Shown here one piece after another: positions 24,661 through 34,120 of a stretch of DNA of 64,000 nucleotides. The stretch's first letter is position 1; every line of letters starts with the position of its first letter. Origin of the DNA: an uncultured Brevibacillus sp. (GTDB lineage Bacteria > Bacillota > Bacilli > Brevibacillales > Brevibacillaceae); the NCBI RefSeq assembly GCF_947502445.1, contig NZ_CANMZW010000002.1, positions 62,001-126,000 on the forward strand. The letters run 5' to 3'. The notes under the pieces were generated by a model. The model was not told where the DNA came from. It searched no databases and saw nothing but the letters and a program-made list of their open reading frames with translations. Made by a program: the position numbers and the translations under genes.

Positions 24661-25518
24661 CTACTTCCAATCTGTGTACAAATCGGTGCGGCGGTCACGC
24701 CATGTTGTTACCGAGCCTTTTTCCCGTACATCATACAACAGCTGGATGTCCAGATCAGCAGTAACGAGCATGTCGTTGTTGATTTCTCCTTCAGCCAGGA
24801 CACCACGAGGCGGGAACGGAATATCGTTTGGCGTCAAAATGGCAGCCTGTCCAAAATTCGCGCGCATAAAGTCGACTGTAGGCAGCGAACCTACTGTACC
24901 TGTCAAAACAACATACACCTGGTTTTCGATCGTGCGTGCATGGCTCGTATAGCGTACACGATGAAAGGCATGGCGATCATCCGTGCAGGATGGGCAGAAA
25001 ATCACATCAGCTCCTCTTGCCTTGGCAATCCGCACCCACTCAGGGAATTCAATATCGTAGCAAATGATCATCGCTACCTTGCCTTTGTCGGTTTCAAAAA
25101 TTTGCAAAGAGTCACCGGCTCCCATATTCCAGCCTTTGACTTCCCAAGGTGTAATGTGAATCTTCTTTTGCTGGCCAACGCGACCATCCGGGTAAAACAG
25201 GAATGCAGTGTTGTATAGCTTTCCTTGTTCTTCGATGATGTGTGTGCCGCCAATCAGGTACATCTCGTATTTGGCAGCAAGTGATTGGAACAACTCTATG
25301 TATTGCTCGGTAAAGGACGGCAAGGCTGTGATGGGCAGGGCATCACCATTCTCATCCCCAATCGACATCAGCTGGGTCGTAAACAACTCCGGGAATAGAA
25401 CAAACTCCGTATCGTACTCTTGAGCATTTTTTACGTAATGCTCCACTTGTGCAGCAAATTCATCAAAGCTATGTATGGTGTGCAAATGATACTGCACAGC
25501 AGAAACGCGCATTTTCAT
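24661..25518 (-). CDS. Nitrilase-superfamily carbon-nitrogen hydrolase
   Basis: A 285-residue enzyme with the Glu-Lys-Cys triad: Glu44 in 'VLFPELF', Lys119 in 'GQQKKIHITPWE', Cys153 in 'MIICYDIEFPE'. This superfamily hydrolyses amides, ureas or nitriles. The motif around the cysteine (CYDIEFPEW) favours an amidase or carbamoylase over a true nitrilase. The start at 25518 follows AGGGAG. It is paired with a GNAT protein downstream; fused GNAT-nitrilase proteins are known in other bacteria, which supports a joint function. Confidence 0.85.
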   Translation of the reverse strand: MKMRVSAVQYHLHTIHSFDEFAAQVEHYVKNAQEYDTEFVLFPELFTTQLMSIGDENGDALPITALPSFTEQYIELFQSLAAKYEMYLIGGTHIIEEQGKLYNTAFLFYPDGRVGQQKKIHITPWEVKGWNMGAGDSLQIFETDKGKVAMIICYDIEFPEWVRIAKARGADVIFCPSCTDDRHAFHRVRYTSHARTIENQVYVVLTGTVGSLPTVDFMRANFGQAAILTPNDIPFPPRGVLAEGEINNDMLVTADLDIQLLYDVREKGSVTTWRDRRTDLYTDWK

Positions 25519-25595
25519 CCCATTTCTCCCTCTCCACTTTACTATTATTAAAATATATCAAATACGAGCAGCAAAGTCTTCCATCCAGCACGAAA

Positions 25596-25625
25596 AAGTC
25601 ACCCACCGCGGGAGATGGGTGACTT
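25596..25625 (-). terminator. Terminator after the carbamoylase operon
   Basis: A 10-bp perfect stem (AAGTCACCCA / TGGGTGACTT) followed on the minus strand by TTTTTCG. It separates the operon above 25679 from the nitrilase-family gene. Confidence 0.8.
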
Positions 25626-25678
25626 GATTTTAACGTGTAAGAAAGTGTAAGTGCTGCACCTTATGATGGCAACATCGC

Positions 25679-25802
25679 TTAAACTTTCTGGAGCACATAT
25701 CGGATTTCCTCAGCGTAATCATCAGGCATTACTTTGGTAATCATTTCAGCTAAAACGCGGTCACTCCTCCTTGAGAAGACCTTGATAGCTTTTTTTACTC
25801 AC
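25679..25802 (-). pseudogene. Short frameshifted reading frame (about 40 codons in two frames)
   Basis: A GTG at 25802 overlaps the upstream hydrolase stop and opens 'MSKKSYQGLLKEE' before TGA at 25761-25763. The frame one base further on continues without a break: 'DRVLAEMITKVMPDDYAEE', then 'IRYVLQKV' and TAA at 25679. Joined, they make a plausible 40-residue helical protein. AAGGAGG lies directly at the junction. I read it as a small gene broken by a one-base change. A +1 recoding site is possible but the P-site codon (GAG) is unsuitable for slippage. Confidence 0.4.
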
Positions 25803-27060
25803 TGGCTTTGTTCACCATTTGCACGACTGTCTTATACAAAAGCTCTGTGCCAAGGGCGATATCCTCATAGGTCGAATACTCCTGTGGATTGTGGCTGATT
25901 CCGTCCTTGCAGCGCACGAAGATCATCCCGTAATCACATACATAGGATAAAGCCAAGGCGTCGTGAAACGGACCACTCATCAGCTCTCGTGGGATAATTC
26001 CCAGCTCCTTGCTTTGCTCGTGTAGGATGGCTTTGATCCAATCTGCACAATACCGTGGATCGCTGTTGGTATCCTCTGTGATCGTATAGCGCAGACCGCC
26101 TTCCATCGCTACCTGCTCGATCATTTCGATTAGGGACTGTTCCCTTGCGTCCCGGCGGGTCAAATCAATATCGCGCAAATCTACTGTAAATCGCACTCGT
26201 TCCGGAATAATATTCCGTGAATCGGGGAACACCTCCAAATGGCCGACTGTACCGACAGTGGGAGCCGATGGATCAAGCTTTGCCAGTTCATTGACAGCCG
26301 TAATCACTTTGGCAGCACCTAACAAGGCATCTTTTCGCATGTCCATCGGGACTGAACCTGCATGCCCCGCAAAGCCTGTCATTTCCACCGTCCACCACAA
26401 CGGTCCAGAAATGGCGGAGACGATACCAATCGGCTCTTCGTGATTATCTAGGATCGGCCCCTGTTCGATATGCATCTCCAGATAGGCTCCAATGCTCCCC
26501 TCCGCATATTGCGACTCTTCCAAACGATCTGGATCACATCCAAACTCGATGAGTGCTTGCCTTCGGGAGACGCCATTCCTGTCTGTTCGTTCCAAATCTT
26601 CTGGTTGGATACGTCCCAGAATCCCCCATGAGCCAAACAACCCTTTTTGGAAGCGGCACCCCTCCTCGTCACAAAACGCAACTACCTCGATCGGCTGATG
26701 TGGCACTACCCCCTGCTCTTTCATCGTCTGGACCACTTCCAACCCACCGAGAACTCCGATCACTCCATCGAATCGCCCTCCGTACGGTTGGGAATCAATA
26801 TGAGAGCCAATCATCAGAACGGGGGCACCATCATCTGTTCCAGCTAATCTGCCAATCAGATTGCCGAAGTTATCAATCCTTGTTTGTAGCCCAGCCTCCT
26901 CCATCCAACTGCGAACCAGCTCCACGCCAGCACGATCCTCCTGTGACAACGCCAGACGGCAAACGCCGGTTTGCCCTATTTTTCCGATTTGGGACAATTG
27001 TTCGATTCTTTTTTGCATTCGCCTCTCATTAATCGTCAGAGTTCTGGCCTTCAAATTCAT
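25795..27060 (-). CDS. Zn-dependent hydrolase of the allantoate amidohydrolase/L-carbamoylase family
   Basis: A 421-residue M20-type binuclear metal enzyme. Motifs: 'MIGSHIDSQPYGGRFDG' (His-x-Asp), 'AFCDEEGCRFQKGLFGS' (Glu-Glu), 'MHIEQGPILD' (His and Glu of the carbamoylase group) and C-terminal 'MIFVRCKDGISHNPQEYS'. Members cleave N-carbamoyl-L-amino acids or allantoate, releasing ammonia and CO2. It overlaps the amidohydrolase gene upstream by four bases (ATGA). With a ring-opening-type amidohydrolase, a symporter and a PucR regulator this is a purine- or hydantoin-type catabolic set. Confidence 0.85.
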   Translation of the reverse strand: MNLKARTLTINERRMQKRIEQLSQIGKIGQTGVCRLALSQEDRAGVELVRSWMEEAGLQTRIDNFGNLIGRLAGTDDGAPVLMIGSHIDSQPYGGRFDGVIGVLGGLEVVQTMKEQGVVPHQPIEVVAFCDEEGCRFQKGLFGSWGILGRIQPEDLERTDRNGVSRRQALIEFGCDPDRLEESQYAEGSIGAYLEMHIEQGPILDNHEEPIGIVSAISGPLWWTVEMTGFAGHAGSVPMDMRKDALLGAAKVITAVNELAKLDPSAPTVGTVGHLEVFPDSRNIIPERVRFTVDLRDIDLTRRDAREQSLIEMIEQVAMEGGLRYTITEDTNSDPRYCADWIKAILHEQSKELGIIPRELMSGPFHDALALSYVCDYGMIFVRCKDGISHNPQEYSTYEDIALGTELLYKTVVQMVNKASE

Positions 27061-28679
27061 GCCTGCAATACCTCCTCGTCTTGGATGCGATAGACGATCT
27101 CTCCATCAATCATGGTCATCTCTACTTTCATTTCTTTGATTCTCTCCTTTGGCGTATCCAAAATGTTGCCATCAAGTACGACCAGATCAGCTAATTTGCC
27201 AGGCTCTATACTTCCTTTTATCCCCTCCTCAAAACTGGCGTATGCTCCGTTCCAGGTAAACATCCGAATCCCTTCCATCACACTCACCCTTTGATTGTCA
27301 CCTACCACTTGACCCGACTTACTCTGGCGATTGACTGCCGCATGTATCCCGATCAACGGGTTAAAATCAGTGACAGGACAATCCGATGCACCTGCAGCAA
27401 TAATTTTGAGGTCGAACTGATCCCGTGCCGGAAACATATGTCCCACTCGCTCCCCGATATTTTTCACGTACGAATCTCCATAATCATAAATAAAAGCAGG
27501 GTTGGGGATCGGGACAACACCGAGATCAGCCATTCTTCTGAGCAAATCAGGTGCTGACACACCAGCATGCTCGATTCGGTGACGGTGGTTTTCACGCGGA
27601 TGAGCTTCCAGAGCTGCTTCAAAGCAATTTAAAAGCATTTCGATGGCACGATCTCCCTGGGCATGAGCGGTAATTTGAAAACCTTTTGCATGTGCCTCTC
27701 CCAAAATGGTATTCAACTCGTCCTGCTCGTAGTAGAGAATTCCGTAATCTTGTGGCTTACTAGTGAACGGCTCCCGCATCGCCATTGTAGGGGCGATGCT
27801 TGCTCCGTCTGTAAAAACTTTGGCCGGACCGATACGGAATCGATTATCTCCTGTGCCTGTCACCAGCCCAGCCTCAATCATTTTGCGCACAAAATCCTCA
27901 GATTGGTTCAATGAGCAGATGATCGCGTAGATTCTGACTTTTACATCACCCTCTTGCACAGCCTTTTGCATCGCCCGATAATTTTCCGGTCCATATCCAC
28001 CCGCATCATGAACACTCGTAATCCCCGCTGCTACAAAATCTTTGGATGCCATGCGCAGTCCCTTTTTGTACTCCGCTTCATTGAAAGCAGCCAGTTCAAA
28101 CATTTTCATGTGAGCCGTTTCCACAAGAAAGCCGGTCAATGCCCCACTTTCATCTCTATCGATTCGTCCTCCCTGCGGATCAGGTGTGTCACGGTCATAC
28201 TGGGCAATCCCCATCGCGCAACTGTTGACCACTGAGTGATGAGCACACGCCCTCATGACAAAAATCGGATGATTCGTTGAGATTTCATCTAATTCTGCGA
28301 GCGTCGGATAGCGTTTTTCCATCATGAGATTCTCATCGAAGCCACACGCCCGCACCCATCCTCCAATCGCAGTCTTGTTTGCTTGCTCTTTTAGTGCATC
28401 AAGTAGTTCTGCAATCGATTGAATTCCCATCGCTTTGCAATCCACACCCAGCTTGTTCGTTCCGTAGATGGTAATATGCAAATGAGCGTCAATAAAACCA
28501 GGCAAGAGGCTTTTTCCTTGCAAATCGATAATCTTCGTATCTGCATGTATGTGTTGCCTGATCTCCTCGTTCGATCCGGCTGCGAGTATCTGATTTCCTT
28601 TCACCGCTACTGCTTCCATGATCCGATTTTCTGCATCGACCGTCACCACTTGTCCATTGAGAAACACTGTATCTGCCAT
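27057..28679 (-). CDS. Amidohydrolase (YtcJ/Amidohydro_3 type)
   Basis: A 540-residue TIM-barrel metal-dependent hydrolase. The metal site 'PGFIDAHLHI' (His-x-His, near residue 68), the middle 'SVHDAGGYGPENY', 'QITAHAQGDRAIEMLL', 'HRIEHAG' and the terminal 'LADLVVLDGNILDTP' are the YtcJ pattern. Members deacylate or hydrolyse amides of unknown nature. The true start is ATG 28679 after GGAGGAAATGAG; the frame open to 28865 is not coding. Four-base overlap with the carbamoylase-type gene and 38 bases to the symporter make one operon. Confidence 0.88.
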   Translation of the reverse strand: MADTVFLNGQVVTVDAENRIMEAVAVKGNQILAAGSNEEIRQHIHADTKIIDLQGKSLLPGFIDAHLHITIYGTNKLGVDCKAMGIQSIAELLDALKEQANKTAIGGWVRACGFDENLMMEKRYPTLAELDEISTNHPIFVMRACAHHSVVNSCAMGIAQYDRDTPDPQGGRIDRDESGALTGFLVETAHMKMFELAAFNEAEYKKGLRMASKDFVAAGITSVHDAGGYGPENYRAMQKAVQEGDVKVRIYAIICSLNQSEDFVRKMIEAGLVTGTGDNRFRIGPAKVFTDGASIAPTMAMREPFTSKPQDYGILYYEQDELNTILGEAHAKGFQITAHAQGDRAIEMLLNCFEAALEAHPRENHRHRIEHAGVSAPDLLRRMADLGVVPIPNPAFIYDYGDSYVKNIGERVGHMFPARDQFDLKIIAAGASDCPVTDFNPLIGIHAAVNRQSKSGQVVGDNQRVSVMEGIRMFTWNGAYASFEEGIKGSIEPGKLADLVVLDGNILDTPKERIKEMKVEMTMIDGEIVYRIQDEEVLQA

Positions 28680-28717
28680 CTCATTTCCTCCATTTGCTTT
28701 TGGAATCGATCTATCTG

Positions 28718-30208
28718 TTAAAGCGTTGGCGTTCCTTCTGTCTTTGCCCCGTGCGGATTTAATATGGGAATACTTCTTGTCACAACGGTAACAGAGAACA
28801 TCACTACAACATTGACAATCAAAGCAACAACTCCGATATTGAGATCCTTGATGACGGGCGGCCAATTCGGAAGCATCGTTGCAATCGTTATTTTTGAAAT
28901 TGTTACGTAAGTCACCACGGATACACCACTTAAAATTCCTGCAAACGCTCCGTACTTATTCACCCATAGCTCCTTTTTCAGACTGAATAAGAGAGCGGGA
29001 AACAATTGCGTGACCAAGCTGTATCCCATCAACAGCAAAGTGACCAGTGTATCGCCGCCACTCAGTGTAAAATACAGCGAGATGAGTGAGATAACAGGTA
29101 CGAGCCATTTGGCGATTCGTGCGATTTGCGCTTCGTTAGCTTGTGGTGCCATTACTTTGTAGACATTTTTAGCCAAAAGAGTAGCTCCCGTCATCAATAG
29201 CATGGAACCTGGCACCAGGGCTGTCAGCAAGCCAGCTGCGCCGATAATACCGACGATCCATGGATCAAACGTCATAAGGGACAACCGCAATAGCGAGAGG
29301 TCTCCATCCGCACCTTTTAGTCCCGGTACCTGCAAGATGGCTGTAAAGCCAACAAAAAATACGAACAGAAGCATCAGCGTATACAAGGGTAGCATTACTG
29401 TATTTTTGCGGAAAACGTTTTCATTTTTAGCGGAAAAAACAGAGCCAAATGTGTGCGGCCACATGTAGAATCCAAATACAGTAATCAATACCGTCGAAAT
29501 ATACCATGAGATGCTCAGTCCCTCTTCAGGGAAGGTCAAAAATCCGGGATTTGCTGCTTGTACAGCCTCAAACATCGGCTGAATTCCCCCGTAGTAATGA
29601 AAAGGCAGATAGAGTCCGAGGAAGACGACGACAAAAAAGATCATGATGTCTTTAATCGCCGCAGTCCACGCTGAGCCATGTATACCCGAAATCATGACAT
29701 AAATCGTTACGGCTATAACCCCGATCCAGACCGCTGCAGCCGGTGATATAGAACCATAGGAAGCTTCGGACACGATGATGCCCAAGCCTTTGAATTGCAA
29801 CACGAGATATGGAATAATCGCAATGACTCCCACCGCTGCAACCAAAATACCTAAAACAGGACTTTTGAATTTACTGACAAAGAAATCTGATTGGGAGACG
29901 AGCTTGTTTTCTTTTGCGTAACGCCAGATGGGAGGAAGTAGCCAATAGGAGATGACGTACGCAAGTGAAATGTACGACAGAACATAATAGGCCGGGGCGC
30001 CTTTGGAGTACGCCCATCCGCTTCCCCCAAGAAAAGTAAACGTAGTGTAGATCTCACCAGCAACGAGCAGAAAGATAAAGATAGATCCAAAGCCTCTGCC
30101 ACCGACAGTCCACTGCTCCATGTTCATATCCTTCCCTCTTTGGGCGCGAATCCCCGAGTAAAAGGACAACAAAAGGAAAGCAAAAATGATCAATAAGGCG
30201 ATGTTCAT
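28718..30208 (-). CDS. Sodium:solute symporter (SSS family)
   Basis: A 496-residue membrane transporter with about 13 helices. 'MNMEQWTVGGRGFG' near the N-terminus, 'GWAYSKGAPAYYVLSYISLA' and 'GVIAVTIYVMISGIHGSAWT' are typical of SSS proteins such as YhjB of Bacillus. It should take up a small organic solute with Na+. It overlaps a DUF3311 gene by four bases, the same partner as in yhjB-yhjC. Operon context suggests the substrate feeds the amidohydrolase and carbamoylase-type enzymes downstream. Confidence 0.9.
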   Translation of the reverse strand: MNIALLIIFAFLLLSFYSGIRAQRGKDMNMEQWTVGGRGFGSIFIFLLVAGEIYTTFTFLGGSGWAYSKGAPAYYVLSYISLAYVISYWLLPPIWRYAKENKLVSQSDFFVSKFKSPVLGILVAAVGVIAIIPYLVLQFKGLGIIVSEASYGSISPAAAVWIGVIAVTIYVMISGIHGSAWTAAIKDIMIFFVVVFLGLYLPFHYYGGIQPMFEAVQAANPGFLTFPEEGLSISWYISTVLITVFGFYMWPHTFGSVFSAKNENVFRKNTVMLPLYTLMLLFVFFVGFTAILQVPGLKGADGDLSLLRLSLMTFDPWIVGIIGAAGLLTALVPGSMLLMTGATLLAKNVYKVMAPQANEAQIARIAKWLVPVISLISLYFTLSGGDTLVTLLLMGYSLVTQLFPALLFSLKKELWVNKYGAFAGILSGVSVVTYVTISKITIATMLPNWPPVIKDLNIGVVALIVNVVVMFSVTVVTRSIPILNPHGAKTEGTPTL

Positions 30209-30405
30209 GAGCTCTCCTCCTTCTTTGTAGCAGGATCCAGTTTGTTAAGCACGAACATAATCAAAGAAGTAAGCGCCACCCATAGCACGATCCAAAACAG
30301 GACAAAAGGCATACCTAGTACGTACGGCTCCACTTGATTAACAAACGGTATTCCTCCAAGCATTCCTAAAAACGGCACTACCCCAAGCCAATCTCTAGCT
30401 TTCAT
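30205..30405 (-). CDS. DUF3311 small membrane protein (symporter partner)
   Basis: A 66-residue protein with two helices (about 5-25 and 31-52). 'LGMPFVLFWIVLWVALTSLI' is the DUF3311 core. These proteins always precede SSS or similar symporters and are thought to help their assembly. The start is ATG 30405 behind GGGGGA; the open frame up to 30555 contains no better start. It is the first gene of the catabolic operon. Upstream (30430-30550) the octamer TTTGTCCA occurs twice, 33 bp apart, which could be a regulator site. Confidence 0.85.
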   Translation of the reverse strand: MKARDWLGVVPFLGMLGGIPFVNQVEPYVLGMPFVLFWIVLWVALTSLIMFVLNKLDPATKKEESS

Positions 30406-30568
30406 GCAAATCCCCCTGTTTGTTCGTTTTGTCTCATTGCCCCAGACGCACTGGACATGTAAGCTAATATTATCTAAAAATTCAATTTTATCCTTTGTCC
30501 AGTTTGCCAGAAAATAGGACGCGGTTTTGTCCAAGTAGATAAAATCATCGAACAACGGGGTGAATCGA

Positions 30569-32203
30569 GTGATAACGGTACGTGAACTGATTAAGGTCGG
30601 AGGGTTTGATGAGGCAGCAGTGCTCGCAGGGGAAACGTTTTTAGAGAAAGAACTGCTAGGTGTAACTTCGTTCGACTCGCCAGATGGTCATAAGTGGCTG
30701 CGCCCTGGTGAATTTGTCTTAACAACGGGCTTTCCTTTTCTCACACACAAAGAATCGAGCGAATCCGGGCTGATCAAACTAATCGATGATCTGGTCGAGG
30801 TCGGAACACCTGGACTTGCCATCAAGCTTGGGAGATACATCGAGTCGCTTCCGCCAAAAGTCATCACCCATGCACTGAACAGACAGATGCCGATTCTTTC
30901 TTTTCCCATGGAAAAAGCATGGTCTGATGTTATCGTTCCGGTCGTTCGTTACATTAACGACAAGCAGCGGATGGAGCTCGTTCAAACCCATGCGATTTAC
31001 GAACGCTTCCATAGACACTTAACCTCTGGTGATCCTGTATCGAATCTTATCCCTTTGCTTCATGATGTTTTGCAATCTCCTATCTCCATTCATGTTCCAA
31101 CACTGAAATGGAATTGGTACACACCCTCTGTCATGCGAGAAGATGAAACGATTGTATATGTGGACAAGCAAGTAGGACAACATGCGCCGCGATGGATGTT
31201 GCATCAGCCGCTCGCTCGAATGACCAACGGTCTTTTCGTGCGCTGGCTACTTCACGATCAGAAAGTACAAGGGGCCATTCTTTTGCGACAGGCAGATCGA
31301 GACTTATACGCTTGGGAGAAGGTCGCTATTGAACAAAGTGCTGCTTTGTTGTCACTCGAGATGGAACGCCAACGTACGGTGAGCGAGACGTATCAACGAT
31401 TTCGCAATGATTTTCTGCAACTACTCGTCAGCGGAAAGTATGGATCCCGCCACATGTTGATTCGAAAGGCTGAAGAGGTAGGTTGGGAGCTTGCTGAACA
31501 CTATATCGCTGTTGTCATTAGCGTTAAGCCACATTCTAGTTTGGATATGGAGACATGGAAAGAAAACCTGACTCTGCTTGAAACGATTCGCCGCACACTC
31601 ACTATGCACGATTTGCCCATCCTGTTTGGGTTGGATCAGCATAATCGAATCCTCTTGCTTATGCCCACTACCGAAGATGACGAATCAGCTGCAAAAGGGA
31701 TTCTTACCGATCTAATGACAACTCTCGCTTTGCAATGGGAACATCCTGTTTATCTCGGGATAGGTCGCCTCCATCATAGCTGGGAGGGCATAGTGCAAAG
31801 CTATCATGAGGCTCAAATTAGTTTTCGTTCTGCTACTCATGCTATTGGCTTAGTGAATGCCCCTCTACTCCATATGAAAGATTTTAACGAGCTGGGGTTG
31901 GAACGAATCCTTTTCGCAGACAAGCCTGGCGCTGAAGCTCATGCCTTAGCAGAAGAACACCTAGGTAAAATTGCGCAGTACGACAAAGAGAAAAAGGGAC
32001 AATTGCTCCACACCCTCCAAATCTTTCTACAGGTAAATGGAAATTATGTAGAAGCCGCTAATCTGCTGTTTGTACACAAAAATACGATCAAGTATCGACT
32101 GCAATTGATCCGAGATTTGACTGGGCTTCATCCAGAAAACGGACAGGACCAATTGATGCTGCGCATTGCCATGACTGTACATTCCTTTGGGTATCAGGCA
32201 TGA
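30569..32203 (+). CDS. PucR family transcriptional regulator
   Basis: A 544-residue regulator. The N-terminal PucR domain (about 1-120, 'ITVRELIKVGGFDEAAVLAG', 'WLRPGEFVLTTGFPF') is followed by a GGDEF-like middle region and a C-terminal PucR helix-turn-helix ('NYVEAANLLFVHKNTIKYRL', 'LTGLHPENGQDQLMLRIAM'). I place the start at GTG 30569, six bases after GGGGTGA, over the GTG at 30560. PucR regulates purine catabolism in Bacillus. This gene is divergent from the symporter/amidohydrolase operon with about 160 bases between, so it very likely controls it in response to the substrate or a breakdown product. Confidence 0.9.
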   Translation: MITVRELIKVGGFDEAAVLAGETFLEKELLGVTSFDSPDGHKWLRPGEFVLTTGFPFLTHKESSESGLIKLIDDLVEVGTPGLAIKLGRYIESLPPKVITHALNRQMPILSFPMEKAWSDVIVPVVRYINDKQRMELVQTHAIYERFHRHLTSGDPVSNLIPLLHDVLQSPISIHVPTLKWNWYTPSVMREDETIVYVDKQVGQHAPRWMLHQPLARMTNGLFVRWLLHDQKVQGAILLRQADRDLYAWEKVAIEQSAALLSLEMERQRTVSETYQRFRNDFLQLLVSGKYGSRHMLIRKAEEVGWELAEHYIAVVISVKPHSSLDMETWKENLTLLETIRRTLTMHDLPILFGLDQHNRILLLMPTTEDDESAAKGILTDLMTTLALQWEHPVYLGIGRLHHSWEGIVQSYHEAQISFRSATHAIGLVNAPLLHMKDFNELGLERILFADKPGAEAHALAEEHLGKIAQYDKEKKGQLLHTLQIFLQVNGNYVEAANLLFVHKNTIKYRLQLIRDLTGLHPENGQDQLMLRIAMTVHSFGYQA

Positions 32204-32244
32204 TATTGGTATAATGAAGGGGATGTCATGTAGGAGGAACGAAC

Positions 32245-32430
32245 ATGGATGATTGGTTGAACAAACCCGTAAAAACAATCGACAGACCGAAAAAGCGAGG
32301 CATCGTCGAATATGTCGATGATCAATACATCGTTGTCTTTTTTACAATCCCTCGCAAGGAGCGTCTCATCTTTTCCAGTAAGGAGTCATTCCTGAATAAA
32401 ATCGAGTTTATGGAAGACCGTAACACCTGA
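32245..32430 (+). CDS. Small conserved-looking hypothetical protein
   Basis: A 61-residue basic protein behind a near-perfect GTAGGAGG site. It begins 'MDDWLNKPVKTIDRPKKRG' and has a beta-hairpin-like middle ('IVEYVDDQYIVVFFTIP'). There is no signal peptide. A strong terminator follows. I do not know the family; the compact beta pattern could be a small nucleic-acid-binding fold but this is not supported by any motif. Confidence 0.7.
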   Translation: MDDWLNKPVKTIDRPKKRGIVEYVDDQYIVVFFTIPRKERLIFSSKESFLNKIEFMEDRNT

Positions 32431-32440
32431 TCCTTCCATA

Positions 32441-32486
32441 AAAAAGCCTTTGGCTCGTCGCTACAGTAGCGCTGCCAAAGGCTTTT
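32441..32486. terminator. Bidirectional terminator
   Basis: A 14-bp perfect stem (AAAAAGCCTTTGGC / GCCAAAGGCTTTTT) between the plus-strand small gene and the minus-strand ABC-F gene. It serves both. Confidence 0.88.
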
Positions 32487-32506
32487 TCTTTATTTCATGC
32501 TATCGA

Positions 32507-34120
32507 TTAAGCGTAATGCTCTTCACGCAGTTTCTTGATTTCATCGCTTTCCAGATACTCGTCGTACGTAATCATCTTATCAATGACGCCTTTTGGTGTG
32601 AACTCGATGATACGGTTCGCGATTGTTTGCACGAACTGATGGTCATGTGAGACGAAAAGCAGTGTACCGTCGAAGTCGATCAGACCATTGTTCAATGCTG
32701 TGATGGATTCCAAATCCAAGTGGTTCGTAGGTTCGTCCATGATCAATACGTTGGCACTAGCGAGCATCATTTTGGACAGCATGCAGCGAACCTTTTCTCC
32801 TCCGGACAGTACGTTGGCTTTTTTCAGAGCCTCGTCACCCGAGAAGAGCATGCGACCGAGGAAGCCGCGAATGAAAGTCTCGTCTTGGTCCTTGGAGTAT
32901 TGGCGCAGCCAGTCAACCAGGCTCAAATCCGAGTTGAAATACTCTGCATTGTCTTTCGGGAAATATGCTTGTGAAGTCGTAACGCCCCATTCGAAAGAAC
33001 CGCTATCTGGTTGAACTTCACCTGTTACCACCTGGAAGAACGTGGTTTTAGCCAGCTCATTTGGCCCGACAAATGCCACCTTATCCCCTTTGTTGATGGT
33101 GATGTGGAGGTTTTCAAACAGCTTTTCGCCCTCGATGGTTTTGCTCAGGCCTTCTGTAGCCAACAGGTTTTTGCCTGCTTCGCGCTCTGGCTTGAAGTTA
33201 ATGAACGGATATTTGCGGCTGGATGGACGGATATCATCCAACGTGATTTTTTCCAGCAGTTTTTTCCGTGAGGTCGCCTGCTTGGATTTGGAGGCATTTG
33301 CGGAGAATCGCGCGATAAACTCCTGCAATTCCTTCATTTTTTCTTCTTTTTTCTTATTCTGATCACGAACCATTTTCAGTGCCAATTGGCTGGATTCATA
33401 CCAGAAATCGTAGTTACCCACATACATTTGAATCTTGCCGAAGTCGATATCAGCGATGTGTGTGCACACTTTGTTCAAGAAGTGACGGTCATGGGAAACG
33501 ACGATAACGGTGTTTTCATAATCAGCCAGGAAATTTTCCAACCAGCGAATCGACTCGATGTCCAAGTGGTTCGTAGGCTCATCCAGCAGCAGGATGTGTG
33601 GATTACCGAAAAGTGCTTGCGCCAAAAGAACCCTTACCTTTTCCGTACCGGAGAGGTCCTTCATGAGCTTGTCATGCAGATCTGTCGGAATGCCCAGGCC
33701 AATCAAAAGGCTCGCTGCGTCTGCCTCGGCCATCCAGCCATTCAGCTCCTCGAACTCGCCTTCCAGCTGGGAAGCACGGTTTCCGTCTTCTTCCGAGAAG
33801 TCTTCTTTCATGTACAGAGCTGTTTTCTCTTCCATGATTTCATACAGACGCTTATGACCCATGATGACTGTCTTCAACACTTCGAAATCGTCAAATTCAA
33901 AGTGATTTTGCTTCAATACAGCGATACGCTCTCCTGGTGTAACCGAAACGTGACCACTGGTCGGATCGATCTCTCCAGAGAGGATTTTCACGAATGTAGA
34001 CTTCCCTGCACCGTTCGCACCGATGAGGCCGTAACAGTTACCAGGGGTAAACTTAATGGATACATCTTCAAACAGTGCGCGTTTGCCGTAGCGCAGCGTC
34101 ACGTTCTGAGTGCTTATCAT
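32507..34120 (-). CDS. ABC-F family ATPase (YkpA/YbiT type)
   Basis: A 537-residue cytosolic protein with two ABC ATPase domains and no membrane part; ABC-F proteins act on ribosomes. Domain 1: Walker A 'GANGAGKST', Walker B 'ILLLDEPTNHLD'. A charged linker follows ('MVRDQNKKKEEKMKELQEF'). Domain 2: signature 'VLSGGEKVRCML', Walker B 'VLIMDEPTNHLD'. The second Walker A reads 'GPNELAKTT', with Ala at the last Gly position. The start is ATG 34120; its binding site AGGCAGG is 12 bases away. A hairpin with a T-run lies in the leader, so attenuation is possible. Confidence 0.88.
   Translation of the reverse strand: MISTQNVTLRYGKRALFEDVSIKFTPGNCYGLIGANGAGKSTFVKILSGEIDPTSGHVSVTPGERIAVLKQNHFEFDDFEVLKTVIMGHKRLYEIMEEKTALYMKEDFSEEDGNRASQLEGEFEELNGWMAEADAASLLIGLGIPTDLHDKLMKDLSGTEKVRVLLAQALFGNPHILLLDEPTNHLDIESIRWLENFLADYENTVIVVSHDRHFLNKVCTHIADIDFGKIQMYVGNYDFWYESSQLALKMVRDQNKKKEEKMKELQEFIARFSANASKSKQATSRKKLLEKITLDDIRPSSRKYPFINFKPEREAGKNLLATEGLSKTIEGEKLFENLHITINKGDKVAFVGPNELAKTTFFQVVTGEVQPDSGSFEWGVTTSQAYFPKDNAEYFNSDLSLVDWLRQYSKDQDETFIRGFLGRMLFSGDEALKKANVLSGGEKVRCMLSKMMLASANVLIMDEPTNHLDLESITALNNGLIDFDGTLLFVSHDHQFVQTIANRIIEFTPKGVIDKMITYDEYLESDEIKKLREEHYA

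Noticed and set aside
25755..25770. Programmed +1 frameshift like prfB
   Set aside because: The Shine-Dalgarno-like sequence overlaps the stop and the P-site codon GAG cannot re-pair well one base forward.
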